The position numbers were made by a program, and so were the translations under genes. Below are positions 7,890 through 15,847 of a DNA stretch of 30,602 nucleotides, piece after piece. The stretch spans positions 1 through 30,602 of the forward strand of contig CAKTHQ010000025.1 in the NCBI GenBank assembly GCA_934565415.1, given 5' to 3'. The notes beneath the pieces were generated by a model, which worked only from the letters and a program-made list of their open reading frames with translations, did no database searches and was not told where the DNA came from. This DNA comes from an uncultured Oscillospiraceae bacterium. GTDB taxonomy: Bacteria > Bacillota > Clostridia > Oscillospirales > Oscillospiraceae. Within the stretch, counting starts at the first letter, position 1; each line of letters opens with the position of its first letter.

Positions 7890-7974
7890 ACAGGGAGTGC
7901 TACCAGTAGACGGCTCCCACTTGTTTCAGAAAGAAGTAACCGAAACCTTGGGAGAGGGGCGGTTACTTCTTTTT
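7890..7974 (+). ncRNA. Antisense RNA, predicted antitoxin of a type I toxin-antitoxin pair
   Basis: This ~85-nt RNA is predicted to run from the promoter at 7855-7883 to the strong terminator ending near 7974. Its 5' part folds as GGGAG (7893-7897) / CTCCC (7914-7918), with a loop presenting CTACCAG. Its 3' part is fully complementary to the end of the convergent toxin mRNA, covering the last toxin codons and the stop. The loop heptamer CTACCAG is complementary to CTGGTAG in the toxin mRNA 5' region, so two separate contacts are possible. In known systems of this kind (Fst/RNAII, TxpA/RatA) the small RNA blocks translation of, or destabilises, the toxin mRNA. The existence of this RNA is inferred from promoter and terminator only. 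Confidence 0.72.
7930..7974. terminator. Shared bidirectional terminator of the toxin mRNA and antisense RNA
   Basis: AAGAAGTAACCG on the left pairs perfectly with CGGTTACTTCTT on the right around a 17-base loop. A T5 run at 7970-7974 serves the plus strand, and a U-rich tract TTCTTTCT serves the minus strand. The right arm contains the toxin stop codon. Convergent genes sharing one terminator are a hallmark of Fst-like type I loci. Confidence 0.8.
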
Positions 7975-8055
7975 GTTGTCGTTATCTTGGCGAACCAAGG
8001 CGATGACAGTGGCAATGACCATGCAGAACTGGAATAGCTCTTCCCATGTAACCAT
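7963..8055 (-). CDS. Small hydrophobic toxin, putative holin-like (Hol_Tox-type) type I toxin
   Basis: This is a 30-residue peptide. It starts MVTWEELFQFCMVIATVIAL, followed by a polar tail ending in DNDNKKK, so it has one membrane-spanning segment and a Lys-rich C-terminus. The WEELFQF start and KKK end match my memory of the 'putative holin-like toxin' family of Firmicutes; no search was run. The start at 8055 has an AAAGGGGG ribosome site 9 bases upstream. The reading frame extends open to 8196, but that upstream part is the untranslated leader with its own promoter and stem-loops. The peptide is expected to insert into and harm the cell membrane when not repressed by the convergent RNA. 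It is too short for most gene finders. Confidence 0.8.
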   Translation of the reverse strand: MVTWEELFQFCMVIATVIALVRQDNDNKKK

Positions 8056-8061
8056 AAGCCC

Positions 8062-8157
8062 GTACCCCCTTTCTCTCGATCGGGGGCAAAAAAAGAAGTA
8101 TATTTCACCCCCGAAAAATAAGGGGGAACCGCCTACCAGGGTACTACTGGTAGCACC
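8062..8157 (-). promoter_or_regulatory. Structured leader of the toxin mRNA with hidden ribosome site
   Basis: From the predicted start near 8157, the mRNA first reads GTGCTACCAGTAG (8156-8144) and folds CTACCAG against CTGGTAG (8153-8147 / 8139-8133). Two C5 tracts and two G5 tracts follow in the order C, G, C, G. The last G tract is the Shine-Dalgarno of the toxin. Either C tract can pair with it, so the ribosome site is expected to be masked in at least one fold. The 13-base 5' segment is identical to one in the antisense RNA (7897-7909). Confidence 0.6.
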
Positions 8158-8163
8158 AAAGAC

Positions 8164-8192
8164 AGCGTAGCACAGTTTCCGACAAAATGCAA
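8164..8192 (-). promoter_or_regulatory. Promoter of the toxin mRNA
   Basis: On the minus strand there is a TTGCAT -35 box (8187-8192), a 17-base spacer ending in TGC and a TACGCT -10 box (8164-8169). Transcription would begin near 8157, right at the repeat shared with the antisense RNA. Confidence 0.65.
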
Positions 8193-8217
8193 CCAAAATA
8201 TCGATTTTATAGAAAAT

Positions 8218-8249
8218 CCCCTGCCTCGCAGTTTGAGGCAGGGGGTTTT
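8218..8249. terminator. Bidirectional terminator at the end of the purine operon
   Basis: CCCCTGCCTC (8218-8227) and GAGGCAGGGG (8235-8244) form a perfect 10-bp stem with a 7-base loop. It is flanked by TTTT on the plus strand and ATTTTCT on the minus strand. It lies just after the purL stop and mainly ends the purine operon on the minus strand. Confidence 0.85.
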
Positions 8250-8252
8250 GTA

Positions 8253-11200
8253 TTACTTAAAGTACTTCACAGCCGCTTCGAACATCCGGATATCGTATTC
8301 TCCGGGGACATTGCGGTAGAGATTCTGGCCGATCCGCTCGCTGTGGCCCATCTTGCCGAAGACACGGCCGTCGGGAGAGGTAATGCCCTCGATGGCGCAG
8401 ACGGAGCCGTTGGGGTTGAAGGCAGCGTCCATGGTGGGATTCCCTTCCAGGTCTACATACTGGGTGGCAATCTGGCCGTTTTCTGCCAGCTGCTTTACAA
8501 GGGCCTCGCTTGCCAGGAACTTGCCCTCGCCGTGGGAAATGGGCACGTTGTACACATCGCCTACCTGAGTCAGGGCCAGCCAGGGGGACTTATTGGAGGC
8601 CACCCGGGTGCGGACAATGCGGCTCTGGTGCCGGCCGATGGTATTGAAGGTCAGGGTCGGGCAGGTATCGTCCATGTCCATGATCCTGCCATAGGGTACC
8701 AGTCCCAGCTTGATAAGGGCCTGGAAGCCGTTGCAGATACCGCACATCAGGCCGTCCCGGTCGTTTAAGAGCTTCATGACCTGCTCCCGGATGGCGGGGT
8801 TCCGGAAGAAGGCAGTAATAAACTTGGCGGAACCGTCGGGCTCGTCGCCGCCGGAGAAGCCGCCGGGGATGAAGATCATCTGGCTGTCGGCAATGCGCTT
8901 TGCCACATCCTCCACAGACCTAGCCACATCGTCGGCGGTCAGGTTCCGGATGACGGCAATGTCCGCTTCCCCTCCGGCAGCCAGAATGGCCCGGGCGGAA
9001 TCATACTCGCAGTTGGTGCCGGGGAACACAGGAATCAGCACCTTGGGCTTGCCCACTTTTACGGCAGGGGCAGGATAAGAAGTGGCCTTGTAATCAAAGG
9101 CAGGTACCTTCTCCTGGGTCTCCACGGTCTTGGTAGGATAGACCTTTTCCAGGGTAGCGGTGTTCAGATCGTAGAGCTCTTCAATGGAGACCTTTTCATC
9201 GTCCAGGATGATGTCAGGTTCTTCCATAGTATAGCCGATCTTCTTGCCGAAATTGCAGTCCTCGGTGAGCTCGGCGATGATGTCGCCATAGCCGCAGTCC
9301 GTATCCTCGCCCCGGAAGCCGATGGAATTGCCGAAGGACATCTTCACCACGGCCTCGGAAACACCGCCGGCATCCACCGCCCAGGCGGCCTTTACCTTCC
9401 CGGCCCGGCACAGCTCATGGAACTTCTCCCAGACGGCCTTCAGGTCCGCATAGCTGCCGTCGGAGGCAAAGCAGTAAACGGGATGGCCGGGCTCCTTGAA
9501 TTCATCGGAAACTACATCCCCGGCCTTCATAGGGGCAATGGCAAAGGAGATCACCGTGGGGGGTACATCCTTATCCAGGAAGGAGCCGGACATGGAGTCC
9601 TTGCCGCCAATGGCCGCGGCATCCAGGTGGAGCTGGGCATCCAGGGCGCCCAGCAGGGCCTCGAAAGGCTTTCCCCAGCGGGTGGGATCGTTTCTCAGCT
9701 TCTCGAAGAACTCCTGCAGGGTGAGATAGGCCTTTTTATAGTCTGCACCGGCGGCCACAATCTTGGCCATGGAGGAAATAACGGCAGCCTTGGCCCCCTC
9801 AAAGGGGTTGGCGCTGAGGAGCTCCGGATCGCAGCCCCAGGCCATGACGCTGGCGGCATCGGTCTGCTGCCCCGGCAGTACCGGCAGCTTGGCGGCCATA
9901 GCCTGGGCGGGGGTAGCCTGGTTTTTGCCGCCGAAGGGCATCAGCAAGGAGCCTGCGCCGATGGTGGCATCAAACCGCTCTACCAGGCCTCTCTGGGAGG
10001 CAAACCGCAGCTGGGCAGCCATTTCCTTCAGGCTGGCAGAGGAAGCTTCCGGTTCGTTGGCAACAGGGACCTCTACCTGGGCGTGCTTCACGGCGCCGTT
10101 GGTATTCAGGAATTCCCGGCTCAGGTTGGCGATCTCATGCCCCTTCCAGCTCATGACCATCCGGGCCTCCTCGGTGACCACGGCCACCCGGTAGGCTTCC
10201 AGATTTTCCTTTTCCGCGGCGGCGATAAAGGTATCGGCATCCTCGGGGGCAACCACAACTGCCATCCGCTCCTGGGACTCGGAAATGGCCAGCTCGGTAC
10301 CGTCCAGGCCGTCGTACTTTTTCCGCACGGCATCCAGATCGATGCGCAGGCCGTCGGCCAGCTCGCCAATAGCCACGGACACGCCGCCGGCGCCAAAGTC
10401 GTTGCAGCGCTTGATAAGCCGGGTAACCTTTCCGTCCCGGAACAGGCGCTGGATCTTCCGCTCCTCGGGGGCGTTGCCCTTCTGGACCTCGGAGGCCATG
10501 GTGGTCAGGGACTTCATATTATGGCTCTTGGAGGAACCGGTGGCGCCGCCGATGCCGTCCCGGCCGGTACGGCCGCCCAGCAGGATCACCACATCCCCGG
10601 GGGCAGGGCACTCTCTTCTGACATTTCCCACAGGAGCCGCGGCCACCACCGCGCCGCATTCCAATCTCTTGGCCACAAAGCCCTCGTGGTACAGTTCCGC
10701 CACATGGCCGGTAGCCAGGCCGATCTGGTTGCCATAAGAGGAGTAACCTGCGGCTGCGGTCTGGCACAGCTTCCGCTGGGGGAGCTTGCCGGGGATGGTA
10801 TCCTTCAAAGCGGTCCGGGGGTCACCGGCGCCGGTGACCCGCATGGCCTGGTGCACATAGGCCCGGCCGGACAGAGGGTCCCGGATGCAGCCGCCGATAC
10901 AGGTAGCCGCACCGCCGAAGGGCTCGATTTCGGTGGGATGGTTGTGGGTCTCGTTTTTGAACATCAGGAGCCAATCCTGGTCCTCGCCGTTCACCGTAGC
11001 GGTGACATGGATGGAGCAGGCGTTGATTTCTTCGCTTTCGTCCAGCTCCGGCAGCTTGCCCTGCTTTTTAAGGTATTTGGCCCCGATGGTGGCGATGTCC
11101 ATCAGGGTCTGAGGCCGGGCAGCAGCCTTTTCTTCCCCATATACCGCCACCCGGGCAGCCAGGTATTCTTCATAGGCCTTCTGGACCGCAGGATCGTGAA

Positions 11201-11906
11201 TGGTGATGTTTTCCAGATGGGTAGAGAAGGTGGTGTGGCGGCAGTGATCGGACCAGTAGGTATCCACTACCCGAATTTCCGTAATGGTGGGGTCCCGATG
11301 CTCCTGATCCCGGAAGTAGGCCTGCAGGAATTTCAGATCGTCCAGATCCATGGCAAGGCCCAGCTTATCCAGAAGCGCAGCCAGGGCATTTTCGTCCATG
11401 GAGATAAAGCCCTCTACCGTGGCAACGGTTTCCGGAATGGCGTAGTCGATGGCCAGGGTCTCCGGTTTTTCCAAAGAGGCCTCCCGGCTTTCCACGGCGT
11501 TGATGACATACTTTTTAATGGCCGCCACATCCCCGTCACTTACATTGCCGGAGAGCACATACACCTTGGCCGTGCGGACAGTGGGACGGTTGCCCTGGGA
11601 AATGATCTGGATGCACTGGGCGGCGGAGTCCGCCCGCTGGTCGTACTGGCCGGGCAGAGGCTCTACGGCGAACACCACATCCCCCTGGGGAACCTCAAAG
11701 CTGACATTGTCCACCTGGGGTTCGGAGAATACCGTATTCACGGCGGAATCAAACAAACTCTTGTCGATATTTTCCGCATCGTACCGGTTCAGCACCCGCA
11801 GTCCAGTCAGGCCCTGGATACCCAGAAAGTCCTTTACTTCCCGCAGAAGGGTATTGGCCTCGTGGGTCTGGCCTTCCTTTTTTTCAACATATACACGATA
11901 AACCAT
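8253..11906 (-). CDS. purL: Phosphoribosylformylglycinamidine synthase, single-chain
   Basis: This enzyme converts FGAR plus glutamine and ATP to FGAM. The 1217-residue chain unites a PurS-like N-terminal region, two AIRS-like synthase halves and a C-terminal glutaminase. The glutaminase starts near residue 950 (VLIPVFPGTNCEYDSAR), has its nucleophile Cys in CGICNGFQ near 1052 and a His in ISHGEGKF. The synthase half shows NETHNHPTEIEPFGGAAT and the GGKDSMSGSF stretch. The length matches the Clostridial single-chain type rather than the three-subunit PurSQL of Bacillus. The start at 11906 has GGAGG 7 bases upstream. It is the last gene of the purine operon, 18 bases after purD. A 1267-codon open frame opposite it and purD is a shadow. 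Confidence 0.96.
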   Translation of the reverse strand: MVYRVYVEKKEGQTHEANTLLREVKDFLGIQGLTGLRVLNRYDAENIDKSLFDSAVNTVFSEPQVDNVSFEVPQGDVVFAVEPLPGQYDQRADSAAQCIQIISQGNRPTVRTAKVYVLSGNVSDGDVAAIKKYVINAVESREASLEKPETLAIDYAIPETVATVEGFISMDENALAALLDKLGLAMDLDDLKFLQAYFRDQEHRDPTITEIRVVDTYWSDHCRHTTFSTHLENITIHDPAVQKAYEEYLAARVAVYGEEKAAARPQTLMDIATIGAKYLKKQGKLPELDESEEINACSIHVTATVNGEDQDWLLMFKNETHNHPTEIEPFGGAATCIGGCIRDPLSGRAYVHQAMRVTGAGDPRTALKDTIPGKLPQRKLCQTAAAGYSSYGNQIGLATGHVAELYHEGFVAKRLECGAVVAAAPVGNVRRECPAPGDVVILLGGRTGRDGIGGATGSSKSHNMKSLTTMASEVQKGNAPEERKIQRLFRDGKVTRLIKRCNDFGAGGVSVAIGELADGLRIDLDAVRKKYDGLDGTELAISESQERMAVVVAPEDADTFIAAAEKENLEAYRVAVVTEEARMVMSWKGHEIANLSREFLNTNGAVKHAQVEVPVANEPEASSASLKEMAAQLRFASQRGLVERFDATIGAGSLLMPFGGKNQATPAQAMAAKLPVLPGQQTDAASVMAWGCDPELLSANPFEGAKAAVISSMAKIVAAGADYKKAYLTLQEFFEKLRNDPTRWGKPFEALLGALDAQLHLDAAAIGGKDSMSGSFLDKDVPPTVISFAIAPMKAGDVVSDEFKEPGHPVYCFASDGSYADLKAVWEKFHELCRAGKVKAAWAVDAGGVSEAVVKMSFGNSIGFRGEDTDCGYGDIIAELTEDCNFGKKIGYTMEEPDIILDDEKVSIEELYDLNTATLEKVYPTKTVETQEKVPAFDYKATSYPAPAVKVGKPKVLIPVFPGTNCEYDSARAILAAGGEADIAVIRNLTADDVARSVEDVAKRIADSQMIFIPGGFSGGDEPDGSAKFITAFFRNPAIREQVMKLLNDRDGLMCGICNGFQALIKLGLVPYGRIMDMDDTCPTLTFNTIGRHQSRIVRTRVASNKSPWLALTQVGDVYNVPISHGEGKFLASEALVKQLAENGQIATQYVDLEGNPTMDAAFNPNGSVCAIEGITSPDGRVFGKMGHSERIGQNLYRNVPGEYDIRMFEAAVKYFK

Positions 11907-11924
11907 GTGGGATCCTCCCTATTT

Positions 11925-13193
11925 TTATTTCAGGGCCTGCAATGCCCGGGCACCGATGTCGCTTCTACGGTAAGAATTTTCAAACTGAACACCGTCAGAC
12001 AGCCGGTAGGCCTCCCGGATGGCCTCTTCCAGGGTATCCGCCACGGCAGTGGTACCGGTGACCCGGCCGCCGGAGGTGACCAGCTTGCCGTCCTCATTCA
12101 GCTTGGCACCGGCTACGAAGGTATGGGCCCTGGCTTCCTGGGTCATGGTGATGGGGTAGCCCTTCTTGTAGGACACCGGGTAGCCCTTGGAAGCCAGAAT
12201 CACGCAGCAGGCGTTTTTCTCGGAGAATTTGACCTCCGTCTCGGCCAAAGTCCCGTTGGTGGTGGCCTGCATAACGGTCAGCAGGTCGCTTTCCAGCAGC
12301 GGCAGAACCACCTGGGTCTCCGGGTCGCCGAAGCGACAGTTGTACTCAATGACCTTGGGGCCCTTGGGGGTCAGCATCAGGCCAAAGTACAGGCAGCCGG
12401 AAAAGGTCCGGCCCTCGGCATTCATGGCATTTATAGTGGGCAGGAAAATCTTTTCCATGCACTCTTTGGCGATTTCCGGAGTGTAATAGGGGTTGGGAGC
12501 CACGGTGCCCATGCCGCCGGTATTAAGGCCGGTGTCATGATCCCCTGCCCGCTTGTGGTCCATGGAGGAGACCATGGGCTTTACGGTCTTTCCGTCGGTA
12601 AAGCTAAGGACGCTGACCTCGGGCCCAGTCAGAAACTCTTCGATGACGATGTGCTCGCCGCTCTTGCCGAAGACCTTATCGGCCATCATGGATTTGACGG
12701 CCTCCATGGCCTCTTCCCGGGTCTGGGCAATGATCACGCCCTTGCCCAGGGCCAGCCCATCGGCCTTGATGACCGTAGGGATGGGGGCAGTCTCCAAATA
12801 CTTCAGAGCAGAATCCATGTTATTGAATACTTCGTATTCCGCAGTGGGAATGCCGTACTTCTTCATCAGATTCTTGGAGAAGACCTTGCTGCCCTCAATG
12901 ATGGCGGCGTTGGCCTTGGGGCCGAAGCAGGGAATGCCCTTTTCGTTCAGGGCATCCACGGCACCCAGCACCAAAGGATCGTCCGGGGCCACCACGGCAT
13001 AGTCCACATGGTTCAGCACCGCAAACTCTACGATCTTCTCAATGTCCGTAGCCCCGATGGGGATGCACTCCGCATCCTCCGCCATGCCGCCGTTGCCGGG
13101 GAGGGCATAGATCTTTTCTACGGACTTATTTTCTTTCAGCTTCTTAATAATGGCGTGCTCCCGCCCGCCTCCGCCAACTACCAGAATTTTCAT
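11925..13193 (-). CDS. purD: Phosphoribosylamine--glycine ligase (GAR synthetase)
   Basis: The 422-residue ATP-grasp enzyme joins phosphoribosylamine and glycine to form GAR. It opens with the family start MKILVVGGGGREHAI, followed by YALPGNGG. The ATP-grasp region shows KADGLALGKGV, and the central signature MGTVAPNPYYTP is clear, as is EYNCRFGDPETQ. The length is typical. The ribosome site is weak (AAAGG, 12 bases away), unlike the strong sites of its neighbours. It is separated from the AICAR transformylase gene by 127 bases that carry a repeat. Confidence 0.96.
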   Translation of the reverse strand: MKILVVGGGGREHAIIKKLKENKSVEKIYALPGNGGMAEDAECIPIGATDIEKIVEFAVLNHVDYAVVAPDDPLVLGAVDALNEKGIPCFGPKANAAIIEGSKVFSKNLMKKYGIPTAEYEVFNNMDSALKYLETAPIPTVIKADGLALGKGVIIAQTREEAMEAVKSMMADKVFGKSGEHIVIEEFLTGPEVSVLSFTDGKTVKPMVSSMDHKRAGDHDTGLNTGGMGTVAPNPYYTPEIAKECMEKIFLPTINAMNAEGRTFSGCLYFGLMLTPKGPKVIEYNCRFGDPETQVVLPLLESDLLTVMQATTNGTLAETEVKFSEKNACCVILASKGYPVSYKKGYPITMTQEARAHTFVAGAKLNEDGKLVTSGGRVTGTTAVADTLEEAIREAYRLSDGVQFENSYRRSDIGARALQALK

Positions 13194-13246
13194 GTTAGAT
13201 CAACCTTTCCGTCGCTGTAAATCCGCACACATAATAACTAACCCAC

Positions 13247-13313
13247 CCATTCATCCGGGGGATTGCACCCTCCGGGCATTTCACCACGGCAGTGTGCGCA
13301 CTGCCTCGCAATG
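13247..13313. repeat. REP-like palindromic repeat between the AICAR transformylase gene and purD
   Basis: This non-coding stretch within the purine operon contains ATCCGGGGGATTGC (13253-13266), which recurs exactly at 19247-19260, and CCCATTCATCCGGGG, which recurs inverted at 55-69. It ends in the perfect hairpin GGCAGTG-TGCG-CACTGCC followed by TCGCAATGACA. On the other strand this reads TGTCATTGCGAGGCAGTG, a REP-like form. It may stabilise or process the operon mRNA. Confidence 0.6.
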
Positions 13314-13320
13314 ACATCTA

Positions 13321-14505
13321 TTAGTGATGGAACAGCCGCATACCGGTGAAGGCCATGACGATGCCATCTTTGTTGCATTCTTCAATCACCAGGTCATCCC
13401 GAATGGAACCGCCGGGCTGAGCAATGTAGCTGACACCGGAAGCATAGGCCCGCTTAATGTTATCCGCAAAGGGGAAGAAAGCATCGGAGCCCAGGGACAC
13501 GCCCCGGATGGCTCCCAGATAAGCCCGCTTATCCTCCTCGGTGAGGCGCTGGGGCCTTTCCGTAAAGTAGTTCTGCCAGATGCCATCGGCGCACACATCC
13601 TCTTCGTTGCCGTTGATGTAGCCGTCAATCACATTGTCCCGGCCGGGTCTGCCCAGGTCCTCCCGGAAGGGCAGGGCCAGGGTTTTGGGATGCTGCCGCA
13701 GGAACCAGGTATCGGCCTTGGAGCCTGCCAGGCGGGTGCAGTGAATCCGGGATTGCTGCCCGGCACCCACACCAATGGCCTGGCCGTCATAGGCAAAGCA
13801 AACGGAGTTGGACTGGGTGTATTTGAGGGTGATGAGGGAAACGATCAGGTCCTCCTTGGCGCTGTCCGGCAGGTTCTTATTTTCCGTTACGATGTTGTTC
13901 AGGAGCTCCCCGTCGATTTTAAAATTGTTCCGGCCCTGCTGGAAGGTAACGCCGTAAACCATCTTGGTTTCCTGGGGGGCAGGCACATAGTTTTCGTCGA
14001 TGGCCACCACATTGTAGTTGCCCTTGCGCTTGGTCTTGAGAATTTCCAAGGCCTCTTCCGTATAGCCGGGGGCAATGACGCCGTCGGAGACCTCCCGGGC
14101 AATGAGTTTGGCCGTCAGTGTGTCGCACACATCGGACAGGGCCACCCAGTCGCCAAAGGAGCACATCCGGTCGGTGCCCCGGGCCCGGGCATAGGCGCAG
14201 GCCAGGGGGGATTCGTCCAGGCCTTCAATATCGTCTACAAAGCAGGCCTTTTTCAGGGGTTCCGGAAGGATCTTGCCCACGGCGGCAGAGGTGGGGGAAA
14301 CGTGCTTAAAGGAGGTAACGGCGCACTTTCCGGTGGCGGCCTTCAGCTCCTTGACCAACTGCCAGGAATTCAGGGCATCCAAAAAATTGATGTACCCCGG
14401 ACGGCCGTTCAGGACGGTAATGGGCAGGTCCGAGCCGTCGGCCATGTAGATGGAAGCCGGCTTCTGGTTGGGGTTGCAGCCGTATTTCAGAGCGAATTCT
14501 TTCAT
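13321..14505 (-). CDS. Stand-alone AICAR transformylase (PurH C-terminal domain type)
   Basis: This 394-residue protein corresponds to the formyltransferase half of bifunctional PurH. It transfers a formyl group from 10-formyl-THF to AICAR to make FAICAR. It begins with LKYGCNPNQKPASIY and has the catalytic Lys-His in SFKHVSPTSAAVG, the RGTDRMCSFGDWVALSD segment, the VGAGQQSR motif, SDAFFPFADN and the C-terminal stretch QPGGSIRDD. The MGS-like IMP cyclohydrolase half of normal PurH is absent, and that reaction is supplied by the next gene upstream. AAGGAGG lies right before the start. The gene starts 11 bases after the PurO-like gene, in keeping with two consecutive steps. Confidence 0.93.
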   Translation of the reverse strand: MKEFALKYGCNPNQKPASIYMADGSDLPITVLNGRPGYINFLDALNSWQLVKELKAATGKCAVTSFKHVSPTSAAVGKILPEPLKKACFVDDIEGLDESPLACAYARARGTDRMCSFGDWVALSDVCDTLTAKLIAREVSDGVIAPGYTEEALEILKTKRKGNYNVVAIDENYVPAPQETKMVYGVTFQQGRNNFKIDGELLNNIVTENKNLPDSAKEDLIVSLITLKYTQSNSVCFAYDGQAIGVGAGQQSRIHCTRLAGSKADTWFLRQHPKTLALPFREDLGRPGRDNVIDGYINGNEEDVCADGIWQNYFTERPQRLTEEDKRAYLGAIRGVSLGSDAFFPFADNIKRAYASGVSYIAQPGGSIRDDLVIEECNKDGIVMAFTGMRLFHH

Positions 14506-14516
14506 GGTTCTCCTCC

Positions 14517-15230
14517 TTATTCGTAGCGGTTGATGACCTTCTGACGGTACTCCCCCGTGGCCAGATCGGTATAGCGGACGAAGAGAGAAATTTTATTGTC
14601 CTCGTTCAGATTTTTCCACAGGGTTTCCACAAAGGCATCCATATCCTGCGGGATCTCCACCCGCTCCGGCTCCCCCTGAAAGGTGGGGATTACCGGGTTT
14701 CCGTCGCGCACATAGGTATGCAGGAAGTGGCCCAGACCGGGGATGGGGTCATAGTCGTAGGTGTACCGGTTGCAGCCCTTCCCTTCCGGGTCGGCGGCCT
14801 TCAGAATGGACATTTTGTAGCTGCCGTCAGGGCTCAGGAGGCCGGAAATGCGGGGGGTCCAGTTGGGGCCGTCATGCTCAAATTTCCGGGTCCCCAGGGC
14901 CTGCTCCATGGTCTTTCCCTTTTCCAGGAACTCCCGGATGGTATCGGTCTGGTCTCCGTTGGTGACAATCAGGGCCCTGCCCAGCTGGCGGACGGGGTGA
15001 TAAATAATCAGGCTGGGGTCCTCCATTTTGCTGGGGTCGTAGGCCTCCGTCCGGATGCCGTCGGGCTCCAGAGCAAAAATCCGGTTCCGGCTGTTGATGC
15101 TGCGGCCCATGATAAAATAGGCGGCAACGGACTGCTTTCCGTCCGGGGTCAGCCCCAACACAATGCCCCGGCCGGGGTAACGGTTGGAGGACAGCTTTTC
15201 CTCCATATTGGATACTTCGTATACGTTCAT
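14517..15230 (-). CDS. IMP cyclohydrolase, stand-alone (PurO-like, IMP_cyclohyd family)
   Basis: This 237-residue protein is predicted to close FAICAR to IMP, the last step of the pathway. The N-terminal segment YPGRGIVLGLTPDGKQSVAA followed by YFIMGRSINSRNRIF matches the IMP_cyclohyd (archaeal PurO-like) fold as I recall it, and HDGPNWTPRISG and YDYDPIPGLGHFLHTY are further landmarks. The position directly before the stand-alone AICAR transformylase supports the role. A longer frame starting at 15302 exists, but ATG 15230 follows the purN stop by 5 bases with AGGGGG upstream. No resemblance to the PurH N-terminal domain was seen, so this is a non-homologous replacement. Confidence 0.88.
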   Translation of the reverse strand: MNVYEVSNMEEKLSSNRYPGRGIVLGLTPDGKQSVAAYFIMGRSINSRNRIFALEPDGIRTEAYDPSKMEDPSLIIYHPVRQLGRALIVTNGDQTDTIREFLEKGKTMEQALGTRKFEHDGPNWTPRISGLLSPDGSYKMSILKAADPEGKGCNRYTYDYDPIPGLGHFLHTYVRDGNPVIPTFQGEPERVEIPQDMDAFVETLWKNLNEDNKISLFVRYTDLATGEYRQKVINRYE

Positions 15231-15235
15231 AGCCC

Positions 15236-15847
15236 TTATTCCCCCTGTTCGTTCTGAATAGCCGCACAAACCTGTTCTGCCGCCCGGGGGAGCAGGATCC
15301 ATTCCGCCTGCTCCATAACCCGGCGCTGTAAGATTTCCGGCGTGTCCCCGGGCAGAATGTCTACTGCCTTTTGGGCGATAATCTCTCCCCCGTCAGGAAT
15401 TTCATTGACAAAATGTACTGTGGCCCCGGTGACCTTCACGCCCTTTTGGAGCGCCGCCTCATGGACCCGCAGGCCGTAGAAGCCCTCTCCGCAGAAGGAG
15501 GGGATCAGGGACGGATGGACATTTAAAATCCGCTTGGGATATTTTGCCGTAAAGCTGCCGGACAGAATGCTCATAAAGCCTGCAAGGATAATCACCTGGA
15601 TGCCGTAGCGTTCCAGGGTCTCCGACAGGGCCTTTTCAAAGCCTGCCTGGCCGCCCAGGTCTTTTTTTAGGAGCGTTTCCGTGGGGATTCCGGCCTTTTG
15701 AGCCCGTTCCAGAGCGTAGGCGTTCCGGTTGTTGGAAACCACCAAGGCAATTTCTCCGCTGCAAAGCTCTCCCCTGCTTTGGGCATCCATGAGCGCCTGC
15801 AGGTTGGTGCCGCCGCCGGAAACCAGAACCGCAATTTTGGTTTTCAT
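15236..15847 (-). CDS. purN: Phosphoribosylglycinamide formyltransferase
   Basis: The 203-residue enzyme uses 10-formyl-THF to convert GAR to FGAR. The family motifs are in place: [12 protein letters not shown] at the N-terminus, [10 protein letters not shown] near residue 108 with the catalytic Asn-His, and [16 protein letters not shown] with the catalytic Asp region. The start overlaps the purM stop by 4 bases (ATGA), which implies translational coupling. Confidence 0.96.
   Translation of the reverse strand: MKTKIAVLVSGGGTNLQALMDAQSRGELCSGEIALVVSNNRNAYALERAQKAGIPTETLLKKDLGGQAGFEKALSETLERYGIQVIILAGFMSILSGSFTAKYPKRILNVHPSLIPSFCGEGFYGLRVHEAALQKGVKVTGATVHFVNEIPDGGEIIAQKAVDILPGDTPEILQRRVMEQAEWILLPRAAEQVCAAIQNEQGE

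Noticed and set aside
8056..8196. N-terminal extension of the toxin frame to 77 residues
   Set aside because: The upstream codons cover the predicted promoter, transcription start and leader stems. A good ribosome site supports the start at 8055.
9417..13220. A 1267-codon open frame on the plus strand, opposite purL and purD
   Set aside because: It is an antisense shadow in GC-rich sequence. The minus strand codes two clearly conserved enzymes with strong motifs, and the shadow is Gly/His/Gln-rich with no recognisable domain.
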